Source: Myxococcus stipitatus (GTDB lineage Bacteria > Myxococcota > Myxococcia > Myxococcales > Myxococcaceae). Taken from it: a DNA stretch of 64,000 nucleotides. The stretch lies in assembly GCF_037414475.1 (NCBI RefSeq), contig NZ_CP147913.1, positions 4,588,001 through 4,652,000 on the forward strand, given 5' to 3'. Each line of letters begins with the position of its first letter. The stretch's first letter is position 1. A model generated the notes under the pieces. That model did no database searches. It saw only the letters and a program-made list of their open reading frames with translations, and had not been told where the DNA came from. The position numbers and the translations under genes were made by a program. Of this stretch, positions 15,923-23,832 are shown piece by piece.

Positions 15923-17518
15923 ATGGGGTCTGACGGAGAGAAGGGAGGCTTTGCCTTGGAAGGCACCGAGCAGCACACCCCCCATGCTCCCGTTCAGGTG
16001 GAGCCACTCAGCACGAGCATCCTCCTGGTGGACGACCAGGCCTCGAACCTGCTGGCCCTGGAGGCCATCCTGGAGCCCATGGGGCAGCGGTTGGTGAGGG
16101 CCTCTTCCGGGGCGGAAGCACTGCGGTGGCTGCTGCGAGAGGACTTCGCGCTCATCCTCCTGGACGTGCGGATGCCGGGCATGGACGGCTTCGAGACGGC
16201 CCGCATCATCCGGCAGCGGGAGCGCTCCCGCTACACGCCCATCATCTTCCTCACCGCGCACGGGCGCGACGAGGCGAACCTGGTCCACGGCTACGCGTCC
16301 GGCGCGGCCGACTATGTCGTGAAGCCCTTCCACCCGGACGTCCTGCGCTGGAAGGTGGAGGCGTTCGTCTCGCTGTACGTGCGCCAGCGCGCCGTGCAGC
16401 AACACGAAGCCACCTTGTGGGAGCGCGAGCGGCGGATGCTCGAGCGGCAGGGCGAGCAGCGCTTCCGGCGGCTGGTGGACTCCATGCCCCAGTTCGTCTG
16501 GGCCCTCCTGGCGGACGGCACCATCAGCTACGCGAACCGGGGCTGGCTGGACTACGCGGGACTCACGCCCGAGCAGGGCCGTCACCGCGAGGCGAACCTG
16601 CGCTGCTGCCATCCCGAGGACGTGGCTCGAATCGAGGAGACCTGGCGCGGACTCCGCCGCGCGAGGAGCCCCGGGCAACAGGAGCTGCGGCTGCGGCGCG
16701 CGAGGGATGGTGAGTTCCGGTGGTTCCTCTTCCGCACGCTGCCGGAACACGACGAGGTAGGCCGGCTCGTGGGCTGGATATCCACCGCGACGGATGTCGA
16801 CGACGCCCGCCACGCGGCGGAGGCCTTGCGGGCCGCGAGTGAAGCCAAGGACATGTTCCTCACCATGGCCGCGCACGAGCTGCGCACGCCACTCCAGGCC
16901 GCGCGCAGCTACACGGACCTGGCGAGGGTGAAGGCCGGAGAGGAGCTGACGCCGCGAGTGGGGCGAGCGCTCGAGGGCGTCCAGCGCAGCGTCAACCGCA
17001 TGGCGAGGCTGGTGGAGAACCTGCTCGACGTGGGGCGACTGGAGCGCGGCGAGCTGCGCCTGAAGCCCGGCGACGTGGACGTGGGCGCGCTCCTGAGCGA
17101 CGTGGCGGAGCACTTCGAGCCCCTGCCCGAGAACCGCTTCATCCGCGTGGATGCCCCTCGAGGCCTGGTCGTGAAGGCGGATGGGGAGCGGTTGGACCAG
17201 GTGTTCAGCAACCTGGTGTCCAACGCCCTGCGCTACTCGCCGGACGGAGGAGACATCCACCTGCGCGCACGCGAGGAAGAGGGGTGGACCCACGTTCAGG
17301 TGAGAGACCAAGGCCTGGGGATTCCCGGCGACCGGCTGGAGAGCATCTTCGAGCGCTTCGGCCGGGCACATGGCGTCTCCTACGGCGGCCTGGGCCTGGG
17401 GCTGTCCATCGCGCGAGGCATCGTCGAGCGCCACGGTGGACGCATCTGGGCGGAGTCCTCGGGGCGCGGAGGGGAAGGAAGCACCTTCCACATCCTGCTG
17501 CCGAAGTCCTCGCGGTGA
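15923..17518 (+). CDS. response-regulator-first hybrid sensor kinase (REC-PAS-HisKA-HATPase)
   Basis: About 531 residues, no membrane segments. An N-terminal receiver (SILLVDDQASNLLALEAIL, acceptor Asp81 in LILLDVRMPGMDGF, KPFHPDV) is followed by a helix, a PAS domain (RFRRLVDSMPQFVWALLADG at about 190 through IETWRGL and WISTATDVDDA at about 300), the HisKA dimer with His318 in MAAHELRTPLQAARSY, and an ATPase domain with N box (QVFSNLVSNALRYSP), G1 (VRDQGLGIP) and G2 (YGGLGLGLSIARGI). It probably takes phosphate from an upstream kinase and signals onward. The start ATG is uncertain because no strong ribosome-binding site is present. Its place inside the eps locus suggests, but does not show, control of polysaccharide production. 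Confidence 0.85.
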   Translation: MGSDGEKGGFALEGTEQHTPHAPVQVEPLSTSILLVDDQASNLLALEAILEPMGQRLVRASSGAEALRWLLREDFALILLDVRMPGMDGFETARIIRQRERSRYTPIIFLTAHGRDEANLVHGYASGAADYVVKPFHPDVLRWKVEAFVSLYVRQRAVQQHEATLWERERRMLERQGEQRFRRLVDSMPQFVWALLADGTISYANRGWLDYAGLTPEQGRHREANLRCCHPEDVARIEETWRGLRRARSPGQQELRLRRARDGEFRWFLFRTLPEHDEVGRLVGWISTATDVDDARHAAEALRAASEAKDMFLTMAAHELRTPLQAARSYTDLARVKAGEELTPRVGRALEGVQRSVNRMARLVENLLDVGRLERGELRLKPGDVDVGALLSDVAEHFEPLPENRFIRVDAPRGLVVKADGERLDQVFSNLVSNALRYSPDGGDIHLRAREEEGWTHVQVRDQGLGIPGDRLESIFERFGRAHGVSYGGLGLGLSIARGIVERHGGRIWAESSGRGGEGSTFHILLPKSSR

Positions 17519-17628
17519 CGTGCTCGCGCACGTCCCGCGCGGCGGTGCTCTCAGGAAAAAATGTCGGAGCCCGTTGATAAGGATGAAGACCACTCAGGTG
17601 GTTTTGCGCCCCAGGCCGGAGGGCTGTG

Positions 17629-18651
17629 ATGGGTCGTGGCAGGGCCGTGGTGTTGTGTTTGTTTGCATTGGGAATGATGGCGGGCTGCTCGACGACGCGA
17701 GTGGTCCGTCTGGACATGGGCATGGGCGAGCCCGTCCTCCACACGCCGCGCGAGGTGGAAGGCGCGGGCCCCGTGAAGCTGGATGAAGATTCCTTCAAGA
17801 CCGCCGTGAAGCATCTGGCCCGGAACATGAGGCCCTCCGCGCATCCGCTGCGCGAGGCCCGCTATCGCCTGGGCATCCCGGAGCGCGGCGGAATGTCTCT
17901 GTATGAGCGGCGCAGGCTCGTCCCGGTGGGGGAGGAGGGCGATGGCTCGAGGGCCTCGCGCGAGGAGCCGAAGTCAGCGCACTCGCTGACGCGGGATTAC
18001 GCGCGGTGGTGTGAGGACGAGGACGGCGAGGGAGACTGTCTGCGCTTGCTGGAAGGGGGCGCGTCGCTGGGGCGTGAGGGCAAGTACGCGTTGGCGTTGG
18101 CCTTTGCCCTGGGGGATGTCTGGGAAGAGACGGGGGACGCGCTGGAGGACGTGTCCGCGCCATGGGCGGTGCGGGCGACGTTGACCGCGTCGGCGGCCAT
18201 GTACCTGATGCCGTGGTCCCTGCCGGAGCCCTTGTCGAAAGGGATTCCCGCGCGGATGACCGCGACGGCGATGGCATATCTGGGCGTGGAGTCCCTGTGG
18301 CGCGTGCTGGACGCGTGGGGCGTGCTGGTGCGCCGGGTGGATGCGGCCCGCACGTTCGAGGAGCTCCGCGGCGCGGGTGAGGCGTATGGCGAGGTGCTGG
18401 GAGAGAACGCGGCGCGGGTCCTCGTGATGTTGTCCGCGGCGTCCGCGGGGATGCCGGCGAGGGAGCCTGTGTTTCCGGAAGCGGCGAGGGCGGCGGCGGC
18501 GCTGGAGGCCCAGGCGGGCTGTGCCTACCACGAGCTGTCCAGCGTGGAGTCGGTGGCGATGACCTCCGAGGGCTTCACGCTGGTCCTCCCTCCCACCGCG
18601 CTGGCGAGGACGGGACACGGCTCGGAGATTCGCGGGCACCCCCGGCGATGA
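17629..18651 (+). CDS. SitA-family lipoprotein lacking a toxin C-terminus
   Basis: A 339-residue lipoprotein: signal ALGMMAGCSTTRVVRL with lipobox MAGC. The body has the conserved N-terminal region of myxobacterial SitA-type (TIGR02269-like) polymorphic toxins: RLDMGMGEPVLHTPR, FKTAVKHLARNMRPSAHPLREAR, GIPERGGMSLYE, YARWCEDEDGEGDCLRLLEGG, YALALAFALGDVWEE, MYLMPWSLPEPLSKG, and FEELRGAGEAYGEVLGENAARVLVML. Full SitA proteins continue into a variable toxin domain, often an AHH-type nuclease; here the protein stops at about the domain border (LARTGHGSEIRGHPRR). Only 19 bases separate it from wzy, and no SitB or SitI gene follows. ATG 17629 follows a GGAGGG site. SitA proteins move between kin by outer-membrane exchange. 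This one is either a remnant or a delivery scaffold. Confidence 0.75.
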   Translation: MGRGRAVVLCLFALGMMAGCSTTRVVRLDMGMGEPVLHTPREVEGAGPVKLDEDSFKTAVKHLARNMRPSAHPLREARYRLGIPERGGMSLYERRRLVPVGEEGDGSRASREEPKSAHSLTRDYARWCEDEDGEGDCLRLLEGGASLGREGKYALALAFALGDVWEETGDALEDVSAPWAVRATLTASAAMYLMPWSLPEPLSKGIPARMTATAMAYLGVESLWRVLDAWGVLVRRVDAARTFEELRGAGEAYGEVLGENAARVLVMLSAASAGMPAREPVFPEAARAAAALEAQAGCAYHELSSVESVAMTSEGFTLVLPPTALARTGHGSEIRGHPRR

Positions 18652-18670
18652 GGGCGCGGGGGCCCGTGCG

Positions 18671-20263
18671 TCAGCCTGTCTTGGCCACGTTCGGGGCCGG
18701 TGCTTCTTCCGCGTTCGGATAGGAGATGGCGCCTGGAGGGGGCACGGGCGCGGACGGCGCGGAGGGCACCAGCGTGCTCTTCGGCATGGGCCACGCGCCG
18801 GTGAACACGGCCAGCTTGCCGGAGACCACCACGCACAGGGACAGCAGGAACGTGCAGATGTACGAGATGATGCCCATGTCCCCGAACACCTGGTTGATGT
18901 AGCAGATGACGGCGCCCACGATGACCATCGAGGCGGCACGATGCTCGGAGATGTTCGAGCGATGGTAGGCGCGCACGGCCAGGTAGAGGGTGACCGTCAG
19001 GAACATCCAGATGCCGGTGTAGCCAGCGAACCCTCCGAAGGCGAGCAACCCCAGGAGGGAGTTGTGCGGATGGAAGCGGTACGTCGGGAACACGAAGGCG
19101 ATGTTGGGCAGGGGAATCGGCTCCAGGAACTCGTGCCCGTAGCCGGTGCCCAGGATGGGGAACTGGGTCCAGGTCGCGATGAGGTCCAGGTTCTCGATGT
19201 CTCGATAATCCAGGTTGCCCTCACCGCCCTCGCCGTCGATGAGTGAGCGGACCTTGTGCACGGGCGCGAAGGCGCCGCCGCGCGCGTTCCACCCCACCGC
19301 GAAGTAGACGACCATCAGCGGGGCCAGCAGCACGAGCGCGCGGGTGAAGGTGCGCTTGATGGCGGGCCAGGGCGTGATGAGGTAGCCGGCCAACAGACAG
19401 CCCACGAAGCTGACGTAGGCCAGCCGGCGGTCGTTGTACATCATGCCCATGAAGATGCAGAAGATGAGCAGCAGTCCTCTCAGGGCGTGAGCACCCTTGG
19501 GCTTCTCCATGAAGCGCATGGTCGCCACCAGCAGGGCGAAGTTGAACGTCATCGAGTCCGAGTGGCACGTGGTGTACTCGACGAAGACGCCCATGGCGGG
19601 CACGACGACGGCGCCGAAGTAGACGCTGACGGCGGCCTTGGTGAGCCCCGCGGCGATGACCGTCCGCGCGAAGATGGGCCAGTCCTCCGGCCCTCGCATG
19701 GCGTAGTGATAAATCGCGACGATGAACGGCAGCATCGCGGCCTGGTGCCACTGCCACAGCGAGTTGCGGAAGTCCCCGCCGCGCATCACCCCGCGCACCT
19801 CCATGAACATGATGGCGAAGAAGGACAGCGCCACCACGGCGATGAGCGGCCGGGGCATGGGCAGCACCGGCGGGTCGATGGTGGACTTCGTCATGCGCCG
19901 GTAGAGCGCAATCCCCAAGAGCCCCATGATGAGCAGGTCCACGAGGGGAAACCGCAGGGCGCCAATCTTGGTGATGGCGCTCAATTGCGTGAAGAGCAGC
20001 TCACCGATGGGGAACAGCGGAGAAGGCCAGAAACCGGACTGGGGGCGCTCGGGGACGAAGTCCACGGCGAGGACCAGGTAGGTGAGGCCCAGCACCGGAT
20101 AGCGCAGGGGGACTTTGACGACGACCCACAACACGCCCACCGCCAGGGCTGGGGCCAAAGCGACCACGGGGTGCAACACGGCCCCCCCCACGGTGGCCAA
20201 CACCAGGAAGCCAAGCAGCGCCAGGTAGCGCAGGTAGGAGGGCCGGTCCGGAGCGAACGTCAC
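18671..20263 (-). CDS. epsG: O-antigen ligase/polymerase-like protein (Wzy of the eps pathway)
   Basis: A 530-residue polytopic inner-membrane protein with about 10-12 hydrophobic segments, for example YLALLGFLVLATVGGAVLHP at the start and IVGAVICYINQVFGDMGIIS near the end. The large periplasmic loop ends FPILGTGYGHEF and is followed by YRFHPHNSLLGLLAFGG; this GxGxG...HN pattern is the Wzy/WaaL ligase signature. It joins repeat units into polymer in the periplasm. The C-terminal 40 residues are Pro/Ala-rich and cytoplasmic. The GTG start has a poor ribosome-binding site. It lies divergent from epsH across 55 bases and convergent with the SitA-like gene. Position matches the eps polymerase of M. 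xanthus (epsG/wzyE). Confidence 0.85.
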   Translation of the reverse strand: MTFAPDRPSYLRYLALLGFLVLATVGGAVLHPVVALAPALAVGVLWVVVKVPLRYPVLGLTYLVLAVDFVPERPQSGFWPSPLFPIGELLFTQLSAITKIGALRFPLVDLLIMGLLGIALYRRMTKSTIDPPVLPMPRPLIAVVALSFFAIMFMEVRGVMRGGDFRNSLWQWHQAAMLPFIVAIYHYAMRGPEDWPIFARTVIAAGLTKAAVSVYFGAVVVPAMGVFVEYTTCHSDSMTFNFALLVATMRFMEKPKGAHALRGLLLIFCIFMGMMYNDRRLAYVSFVGCLLAGYLITPWPAIKRTFTRALVLLAPLMVVYFAVGWNARGGAFAPVHKVRSLIDGEGGEGNLDYRDIENLDLIATWTQFPILGTGYGHEFLEPIPLPNIAFVFPTYRFHPHNSLLGLLAFGGFAGYTGIWMFLTVTLYLAVRAYHRSNISEHRAASMVIVGAVICYINQVFGDMGIISYICTFLLSLCVVVSGKLAVFTGAWPMPKSTLVPSAPSAPVPPPGAISYPNAEEAPAPNVAKTG

Positions 20264-20318
20264 GACGGACGGAGGCTACATCTGGAGGGCCGGTTGGGAT
20301 AGATGTGAAGGCACACGT

Positions 20319-21626
20319 ATGCCTGCTCATCGACCTCGCGTCCTCTTGATTGCCGAGCTGTGCAACCCCGACTGGGTGAGTGTCCCGCTGGAGGGCTGGT
20401 CGCTCTACCGCGCACTCGCCGAGGTGGCGGACGTGCATCTGGTCACCCAGGTGCGCAACCGGGAGAACATCCTCAAGCAAGGGGTGCAGGAGGGCTCGCA
20501 GTTCACCGCGTTGGACTCCACGCCGGTGGAGAAGCCGCTCGACAAGGTGGGGCAGTTCATGCGGGGCACGGCGGGCGTTGGCTGGACGACAGCCACGGCG
20601 TTGAGCGTGCTGCCCTACTACTACTTCGAGGAAGTGCTGTGGCAGCGCTTCGGCCAGCGCATCAAGGCCCGCGAGTTTGATTTGGTGCACCGCTACACGC
20701 CCATCAGCCCCACCACGCCGAGCACGTTGGCGCGGCGCTGCAAGAAGGCCGGGGTGCCCTTCGTGATGGGGCCGCTCAACGGCGGGTTGCCGTGGCCCAA
20801 GGGCTTCGGCGGCGCGCGGCGGCGGGAGAAGGAGTGGCTGAGCTACGTGCGGGACGCGTACAAGCTGATGCCCTTCTACAAGTCCACGCGGGAGAACGCG
20901 GCGGCCATCATCACCGGCTCGCGCGCGACGCGAGGGCAGGTGGGGACGCCGTGGCAGGACAAGACGGTGTACGTGCCGGAGAACGCCATCGACACCCGGC
21001 GCTTCGGCACGGCGAAGTCGGAGGGGCCGGTGGAGCTGCCGCTGCGTGTGGCCTTCGTGGGGCGCTTCGTGCCGTACAAGGGCATGGCCATGCTGATGGA
21101 GGCGGCGGCGCCGCTCATCCGCGAGGGCAAGGTGGTGCTCGAGTACATCGGGGATGGGCAGGAGATGCCCAACCTGAAGGCCCAGGCGGCGCGTGAGGGC
21201 ATCGAGTCGGGTGTGACGTTCGCCGGCTGGGTGAAGCACCAGGAGCTGCAGGGGCGTCTGGCGCGCAACCACGTGTTCGGCTTCCCCAGCGTGCGTGAGT
21301 TCGGTGGCGCGGTGGTGTGCGAGGCGATGGCGTTGGGGCTGGTGCCCATCGTGATGGACTACGGCGGCCCAGGCGAAATCGTGAGCCCGGCGACGGGCTT
21401 CGCGGTGCCCATGGGGACGCCGGAGCAAATCGTGGCGGGCGTGCGCGAGGTGCTCACGAAGCTGGTCGCGGACCCGTCGGTGATTCGGCCCATGGGTGAG
21501 CGGGCCCGGCAGCGCATCTTCAAGTACTTCACCTGGAAGGCGAAGGCGGAGCAGGTGCTGGAGGTGTATCGCTGGGTGCTCGGCGAGCGCGGGCAGCCCG
21601 ACTGGGGCATGCCGCTGGCGGACTGA
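20319..21626 (+). CDS. epsH: GT4-family glycosyltransferase EpsH
   Basis: A 435-residue GT-B glycosyltransferase. The N-domain opens RPRVLLIAELCNPDWVSVPLEGWSL; the acceptor side includes DLVHRYTPISPTTPS and VPFVMGPLNGGLPWP. The donor domain shows RVAFVGRFVPYKGMAMLMEA, VLEYIGDGQEMPNLKAQA, and the EX7E motif in FPSVREFGGAVVCEAMALGLVPI. GPGEIVSPATGFAV closes the nucleotide pocket. It is predicted to add one sugar of the eps repeat on the cytoplasmic side. It lies divergent from the polymerase gene, as epsH does in M. xanthus. No other gene follows in the same direction, so it is a single-gene unit. Confidence 0.9.
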   Translation: MPAHRPRVLLIAELCNPDWVSVPLEGWSLYRALAEVADVHLVTQVRNRENILKQGVQEGSQFTALDSTPVEKPLDKVGQFMRGTAGVGWTTATALSVLPYYYFEEVLWQRFGQRIKAREFDLVHRYTPISPTTPSTLARRCKKAGVPFVMGPLNGGLPWPKGFGGARRREKEWLSYVRDAYKLMPFYKSTRENAAAIITGSRATRGQVGTPWQDKTVYVPENAIDTRRFGTAKSEGPVELPLRVAFVGRFVPYKGMAMLMEAAAPLIREGKVVLEYIGDGQEMPNLKAQAAREGIESGVTFAGWVKHQELQGRLARNHVFGFPSVREFGGAVVCEAMALGLVPIVMDYGGPGEIVSPATGFAVPMGTPEQIVAGVREVLTKLVADPSVIRPMGERARQRIFKYFTWKAKAEQVLEVYRWVLGERGQPDWGMPLAD

Positions 21627-21639
21627 GGCGCTGGCGGTT

Positions 21640-22005
21640 CTACAGGGGGAGCAGCTCCACCTGGAGTTGCTCCGTCTGGTTCGAGCGCAAGAGCAGGTCC
21701 CCGCGCGTGTGTGAGGGATAACCGGGGTGCTCGAAGCGCAGGGTGTATGTGCCCGCCGGGAGCAAGGGCAGGCGGTAGTGGCCCGAGGCGTCCGTCCGGG
21801 TGTGCTGTGCTTCACCGAGGCTGGGCGAGGTGGCGATGACCACCAGGTCCGGGATGGGCACGTGGCTCGTGGCGTCGATGACCGTGCCCATGAAGACGCC
21901 TGGTGGGGGTTCGTACTCGTCGGTGTCCTCGGAGCGGGCGAAGAGCGGCACCGCGACGAAGAGCACCAGCATGCACACGAAATAGGCCGTGAAGAGCTTC
22001 AGCAC
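21640..22005 (-). CDS. carboxypeptidase-regulatory-like exported protein
   Basis: A 121-residue protein. The N-terminus (FTAYFVCMLVLFVAVPLFA) is a signal peptide or anchor. The rest is one beta-sandwich of the CarboxypepD_reg/Cna-B type: GVFMGTVIDATSHVPIPDLVVIAT, TRTDASGHYRLPLLPAGTYTLRFEHPGY. These domains are small extracellular or periplasmic beta folds often used for binding. It is the last gene on the minus strand after epsU and the next small gene, and it converges with epsH. The GTG start is chosen because it puts the signal peptide at the N-terminus; a longer start at 22095-22098 cannot be excluded. A role in eps export is suggested only by position. Confidence 0.7.
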   Translation of the reverse strand: MLKLFTAYFVCMLVLFVAVPLFARSEDTDEYEPPPGVFMGTVIDATSHVPIPDLVVIATSPSLGEAQHTRTDASGHYRLPLLPAGTYTLRFEHPGYPSHTRGDLLLRSNQTEQLQVELLPL

Positions 22006-22154
22006 GGGGGACTGCCTCGTTGGAGCCTTCGGGTGAGAGGCTCCATCCTCGCGCGCCGCTCCGACACGAGCCGCACGCGCGGCTCGTTGATTCATCACGA
22101 TTCCGGCATGGCCTGGCGTGGCCCGCGGGGCGCTCGGCGCGCTGGCGCCAGGGG

Positions 22155-22490
22155 CTACTTCTGGGTGGAGGTTGGAGCCGAGGTGTCGGTGAACCTGAAG
22201 CGCAAGGTGAGCAGCGGCATGTTCCGCTGCTTCATCACCTCGGGGAGGTCCACGGTGTCGAGCGTCTCACCATGAGGGGCGGGCTTGAGCTCGGTGATGA
22301 GAAGGCGTTGGAGGAGTTCCCTGTCCACCTGGGACTCTGGCGCCATCAAGCCCACGTCCGTGACGGGGCCTTGGCTGGGTGACTCGAGCGGGGGACCGAG
22401 TTGTTCGTCGAAGCGCTCAAGGGATTGAGCCCAGGAGGCGGAGGCGCTCAGGCACGACAGTCCACACACCACGGCGCGGAGGAGGGACAT
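22155..22490 (-). CDS. small exported protein of unknown function
   Basis: A 111-residue protein beginning with a clear signal peptide (MSLLRAVVCGLSCLSASASWA, cleavage near ASA-WAQ). The mature part is polar: SLERFDEQLGPPLESPSQGP, then VDRELLQRLLITELKPAP and MPLLTLRFRFTDTSAP. I do not recognise the family. It lies 110 bases downstream of epsU and 149 bases upstream of the carboxypeptidase-regulatory-like gene, all in one direction, so it is probably the penultimate gene of the eps export operon. A tandem GTGATG leaves the exact start open by one codon. Confidence 0.65.
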   Translation of the reverse strand: MSLLRAVVCGLSCLSASASWAQSLERFDEQLGPPLESPSQGPVTDVGLMAPESQVDRELLQRLLITELKPAPHGETLDTVDLPEVMKQRNMPLLTLRFRFTDTSAPTSTQK

Positions 22491-22600
22491 CACGGTTCAA
22501 CCCCGGAGGTCGCGAGAGGACACCATCATCCCCAAGCACCCGTGCGCGATTCTCCCAGCGCACCTCCCGAGTTCGTCATGAGTTCGTCACGAATGGACCG

Positions 22601-23809
22601 TCAGCGCCGCTCGGCCTCGCGCGTGGTGCGCACCCACTCGCCGCGCTTCTCCGCGCCGGGGCCGCGCAACATCAGCCACACCTTCCACACCACGTACACA
22701 GGCGCCCAGGCCAGGTCCACCAGGCCCCGAGGTCCCACGCCGGACACCCACCACCCGCGCAGCACATACGCGCCCAGGCTCGCCAGCCCGAAGCCCGCCA
22801 TCGCGGAGGCCGCCACGGCCGTGCCTCCCGACAGCCACACCAGCACCGACGCCGCCACCGCGCCGCCCACCGTCGCGAGCACCAGCTGGCTCAACGGTGG
22901 CACCAGCACGTCCATGGACAAGTCCAGCAGCAGCCCGCTCTTCTGCTTCAGCGCGTCACTCAAGAGCGGCCACCCGTGCAGCTTGCGCATCTGAGCGCGT
23001 CCACCCTCCCAACGCTGGCGCTGCGAGCGGCTCTGCTTCTCCGCCGTCACCATCTCGCCCTGCACCTCCGCCTCCCAGGCGTAGTGCACGCGGTGGCCCT
23101 TGCGGCCCAGGCGGATGCCGTACTCCAAATCCTCCACCACGCTGAAGGCATCGTGCGGCACCTCGCGCAGCACCGCGTGCGTGAAGCACATGCCGTTGCC
23201 GCGCAGGCCACACGAGACACCCAGCGCCTCGCGCCCCAGCGAGCGCACCTTGTGGAACATGCCCAGGGCAATCGTCATCAACCGCGTGCGCCATGAGGCC
23301 GTCGGGTTCATCACGCCGTAGTGCGCCTGCACCGCGTGCGCGCCGTCCTCCAGCCGCCGCGCGTAGGCGTGCAGCAGGTTGGGCGACACCACCGTGTCCG
23401 CGTCCACCACCACCACCGCGTCCGCGAAGCCGTCCTTCTGGCTGAACTCGAAGGCATACGCGAGCGCGTAGCCCTTGCCGCGCTTCTCCGTGTCGTGGCG
23501 CTCCAGCACCGTGGCGCCCGCCTCCCGCGCCTTCTGCGCCGTGGCGTCCGAGCAGTTGTCCGCGACGACGAGGATGCGCCGCATCGTCGGCGGGTAGTCC
23601 ACCGCGGACAGGTTGGCCACCGTGCGCGCGATGCCCAGCTCCTCGTTGTGCGAGGGAATCACCACGTCGAACTTGCGCGTGGGCGCCGGAGGCACCGGCG
23701 CCGCGCGCCGCCACGACAACAGCGTCAGGAGCAGCAGATAGCCGCACGCCACCGTCGCCGGCAGCAGCACCACACACAGCGCCAGGTCCACCCAGGTCCA
23801 CACCGTCAC
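22601..23809 (-). CDS. epsU: membrane-bound family 2 glycosyltransferase EpsU
   Basis: A 402-residue processive-type GT2 enzyme anchored in the inner membrane. One N-terminal TM segment (WVDLALCVVLLPATVACGYLL) precedes the GT-A domain: FDVVIPSHNEELGIARTVA, ILVVADNCSDATA, VVVVDADTVVSPNLL (DxD), GMCFTHAVLR, FSVVEDLEYGIRL (ED) and QSRSQRQRWEGGR (QxxRW). Two or three TM segments close the protein. QxxRW is the acceptor motif of cellulose- and hyaluronan-synthase-like enzymes. The GTG start follows GGGGGAG and lies 23 bases after the epsV stop. Position beside epsV matches epsU of M. xanthus. Confidence 0.9.
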   Translation of the reverse strand: MTVWTWVDLALCVVLLPATVACGYLLLLTLLSWRRAAPVPPAPTRKFDVVIPSHNEELGIARTVANLSAVDYPPTMRRILVVADNCSDATAQKAREAGATVLERHDTEKRGKGYALAYAFEFSQKDGFADAVVVVDADTVVSPNLLHAYARRLEDGAHAVQAHYGVMNPTASWRTRLMTIALGMFHKVRSLGREALGVSCGLRGNGMCFTHAVLREVPHDAFSVVEDLEYGIRLGRKGHRVHYAWEAEVQGEMVTAEKQSRSQRQRWEGGRAQMRKLHGWPLLSDALKQKSGLLLDLSMDVLVPPLSQLVLATVGGAVAASVLVWLSGGTAVAASAMAGFGLASLGAYVLRGWWVSGVGPRGLVDLAWAPVYVVWKVWLMLRGPGAEKRGEWVRTTREAERR

Positions 23810-23832
23810 GGCTCTCTCCCCCGAGCGCGCCT

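Noticed and set aside
15707-17593. 628-codon minus-strand frame opposite the REC-PAS kinase
   Set aside because: The plus strand has complete receiver, PAS and kinase motifs in order. The antisense translation is low-complexity His/Arg/Leu and has no recognisable domain.
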